A DNA stretch of 64,000 bases from Sisyra terminalis (taxonomy: Eukaryota; Arthropoda; Insecta; Neuroptera; Sisyridae), in contig OY292280.1 of assembly GCA_958496175.1 (NCBI GenBank), positions 20,212,001 to 20,276,000 on the forward strand, in the 5' to 3' direction. The notes beneath the pieces were generated by a model. It saw nothing but the letters and a program-made list of their open reading frames with translations. It ran no database searches and was not told where the DNA came from. Numbering within the stretch: the first letter of the stretch is position 1; each line of letters opens with the position of its first letter. Both the position numbers and the translations under genes were made by a program. Below, piece by piece: positions 61,853-64,000 of this stretch.

Positions 61853-62760
61853 GTTTGCATTAAATAAAAACTTATATATAAATATTTCTCAGATCACAAA
61901 ATTCAATTTTCTTTCGGGATCGAAATATTTGAAATTTTCCAAAACAAATTGAAACCATAGCTGCTCTATAATACTTCCGGAAAATGTGTCAATATACATA
62001 GTAACATTTTGATGTTTTTCCCCATTTTTTTCGATATTTAAAATTCTAAGAAACGGTAATGCATTGTTGTCGAATGAACAAATATGTACTGCTCTTCTTT
62101 AAAGTAAATCAAAACCAACTATCAAATTTAAGAATTTAATTCCGCAAAAAGAAAACAAAATAAGTTTTCTCGTAAATTCCAATAAGATATTCAACTCTTT
62201 TGTTGTTGTTGTACTATATTTGTACAATAACATAGGAAATAATATGAGAAATATCGTGAAAAATCATATAGTTTGGTAGGCAATCTGCTTACACCAATTT
62301 AAAAAACAAAATAAATGGTTGCATAAATGTTGCATTTAATAACATTTCTCGGGTAAATTTAGGGCTGCTTTATGGTTTAATTTGTAATTTGTAAGGGTTA
62401 TTTGAAATTTTTCATAAAAATATAAGTCCATCCGTACATGCTGTGCAAATTTTTCCGAAAAAAAACCACAATTAAGGGATGAAATCGACAATCAAAGTGG
62501 CAGAAGAAATCATCAAACTTCAAGTGTTTGTAACGTCAAGGGATCAAATAAGGGATGGTTTTCGATCCAGATAAAGTTTCGGGTTCGTAACAATGTATTA
62601 AACGATAATATAACAATCTATTTCAAATTCGAGAAAAGAAAATTTTTCACCAAAATAAACCGTGGGTTAACCATCGATAATTTTTCACGAAAATCGTAAA
62701 CTTTATAAATAAATTATTAAACAATGTCCTTACGTGAGGAGTGGAGTGAAAATTTTTTTA

Positions 62761-64000
62761 TCCTGAGTGCAAAAGGACAACCGCAAAATCGTTTCAACTT
62801 TGAAAAAGGACAATTTTCTAATGCATAAAAAGGACATAAGGGATGTTTTCCTCACTAAATTAAAGTTGAATATTATAAACTAAACCATTCTTAACCACTA
62901 TGCAAAAAATAAAAACATTTGTTACGTATATCTTTGGAAAATTGAAACTGGAAATTAAATTGTTGAAAGTCTAAGCGAAAAAATTCGACTGATATTGGGT
63001 CACTTAAAGAAGGCGACTTTTCATTATGAGGTCTTGTTTTCTCAACGGATTTTGAATTACGGCTATCAAGTGAAATATAATAGGAAAACAATTTTGTCCT
63101 GTGTGCCAAAAGACACCCGCAATATCGTTTCAATCTTTCAAAAAGGACAATTTTCTAATGCATAAATAGGACATAAGGGATGTTTTCCTCACTAAATTAA
63201 AGTTGAATATTATAAACTAAACCATTCTTAACCACTATGCCAAAAATAAAAACATTTGTTACGTATATCTTTGGAAAATTGAAACTGGAAATTAAATTGT
63301 TGAAAGTCTAAGCGAAAAAATTCGACTGATATTGGGTCACTTAAAGAAGGTGACTTTTCATTATGAGTTCTAGTTTTCTCAACGGATTTTGAATTAAGGC
63401 TATCAAGTGAAATATAATAGAAAAAAAATTTTGTCCTGTGTGCCAAAAGACACCCGCAATATCGTTTCAAACTTTCAAAAAGGACAATTTTCTAATGCAT
63501 AAAAAGGACATAAGGGATGTTTTCCTCACTAAATTAAAGTTGAATATTATAAACTAAACCATTCTTAACCACTATGCAAAAAATAAAAAGCATTTGTTAC
63601 GTATATCTTTGGAAAATTGAAACTGGAAATTAAATTGTTGAAAGTCTATGCGAAAAAATTCGACTGATATTGGGTCATTTAAAGAAGGTGAGTTTTCATT
63701 ATGTGGTCTAGTTTTCTCAACGGATTTTGAAATAAGGCTATCAAGTGAAATATAATAGGAAAAAACTTTTGTCCTGTGTGCCAAAAGACACCCGCAATAT
63801 CGTTTCAAACTTTCAAAAAGGACAATTTTCTAATGCATAAAAATGACATAAGGGATGTTTTCCTTCACTAAATTAAAGTTGAATATTATAAACTAAACCA
63901 TTCTTAACCACTATGCAAAAAATAAAAAGCATTTGTTACGAATATCTTTGGAAAATTGAAACTGGAAATTAAATTGTTGAAAGTCTATGCGAAAAAATTC
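62761..64000 (+). repeat. Satellite array 4 (start of a further block)
   Basis: About 3.7 direct monomers of 338-339 bp running off the right window edge. The first resumes at TCCTGAGTGC with TTTCAACTTTGAAAAAGG, a private variant. Two of the early copies share the 1-bp-shorter AATAAAAACATTTG seen at 17755, 18430 and 33005. Confidence 0.95.

Larger units (their letters stand above)
51314..62760 (+). repeat. Composite insert C (11.4 kb)
   Basis: Second full composite with the same order as insert B: left arm 51314 to about 53724, module 2 at 53725-53785, middle 53786-54474, inverted diverged satellite 54475-54933, inverted arm to 58378, 18-nt spacer, right arm 58397-62760. It differs from B by scattered substitutions and small indels. 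It has the 57 bp that B's left arm lacks, and its right edge has normal GGACAATTTTCTAATGC where B and A are shortened. No mobility gene is visible. Confidence 0.9.
58397..62760 (+). repeat. Right direct arm of insert C
   Basis: Full arm with C9A11 (59040-59059), a TGACGTCA cluster in which the middle site has decayed (TGACTTTA), tRNA-like modules 1 and 2, the satellite relic at 60701-60824 and the A+T-rich tail. At several diagnostic sites (GGTTTAAGTCGCTATTATGCC near 60,860; TCCCACAGGAATTTG near 60,244) it matches insert A better than B's right arm does. No gene is seen. Confidence 0.85.

Overview
The window is eukaryotic, A+T-rich, repeat-only DNA. I find no convincing protein gene in 64 kb. 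There are no long ATG-initiated frames, and the longest open stretches are about 110 codons and start at non-ATG codons. Splice-grade GTAAGT/AG signals, tRNA-derived modules and an unbroken tandem satellite point to pericentromeric, sex-chromosome or B-chromosome-like heterochromatin, most likely of an invertebrate animal. The organism cannot be named from the sequence alone.

Layout: four blocks of one head-to-tail satellite (monomer 338-339 bp, all in the same orientation) lie at 1-5904, 10188-21168, 32538-51313 and 62761-64000. Together they hold about 36.9 kb, or roughly 109 monomers. They are interrupted by three related inserts: A (5905-10187, 4.3 kb), B (21169-32537, 11.4 kb) and C (51314-62760, 11.4 kb). 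All three enter and leave the satellite at the same monomer positions and in the same orientation.

B and C are near-identical composites with five parts: a direct left arm (L), a short unique middle, about 1.4 inverted and strongly diverged satellite monomers, an inverted arm, and a direct right arm (R). The inverted and right arms form a giant inverted repeat (about 3.3 kb per arm) around an 18-nt spacer. Insert A is a single arm. Its first ~0.9 kb matches the L arm of B and the rest matches R arms, as expected if recombination between the two direct arms removed about 7.1 kb. The switch falls in or next to a tRNA-like module.

Arm content: TGACGTCA palindromes, a C9A10 homopolymer block, one or two tRNA-like modules with recognisable A and B boxes, several short segments bounded by consensus splice sites, and relics of the satellite itself. 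The diverged inverted monomers in B and C keep the 338-bp period. They also share non-satellite sequence with the right edge of each insert, so the edge looks like an ancestral monomer from which, or next to which, the arrays grew. The arrays carry local higher-order repeats of 2, 3, 4 and 5 monomers, and some monomer variants occur on both sides of insert B. This indicates continuing unequal exchange and conversion.

The most interesting candidate for something undescribed is this coupled system: a fold-back composite that carries its own ancestral satellite unit and is embedded in the amplified satellite.
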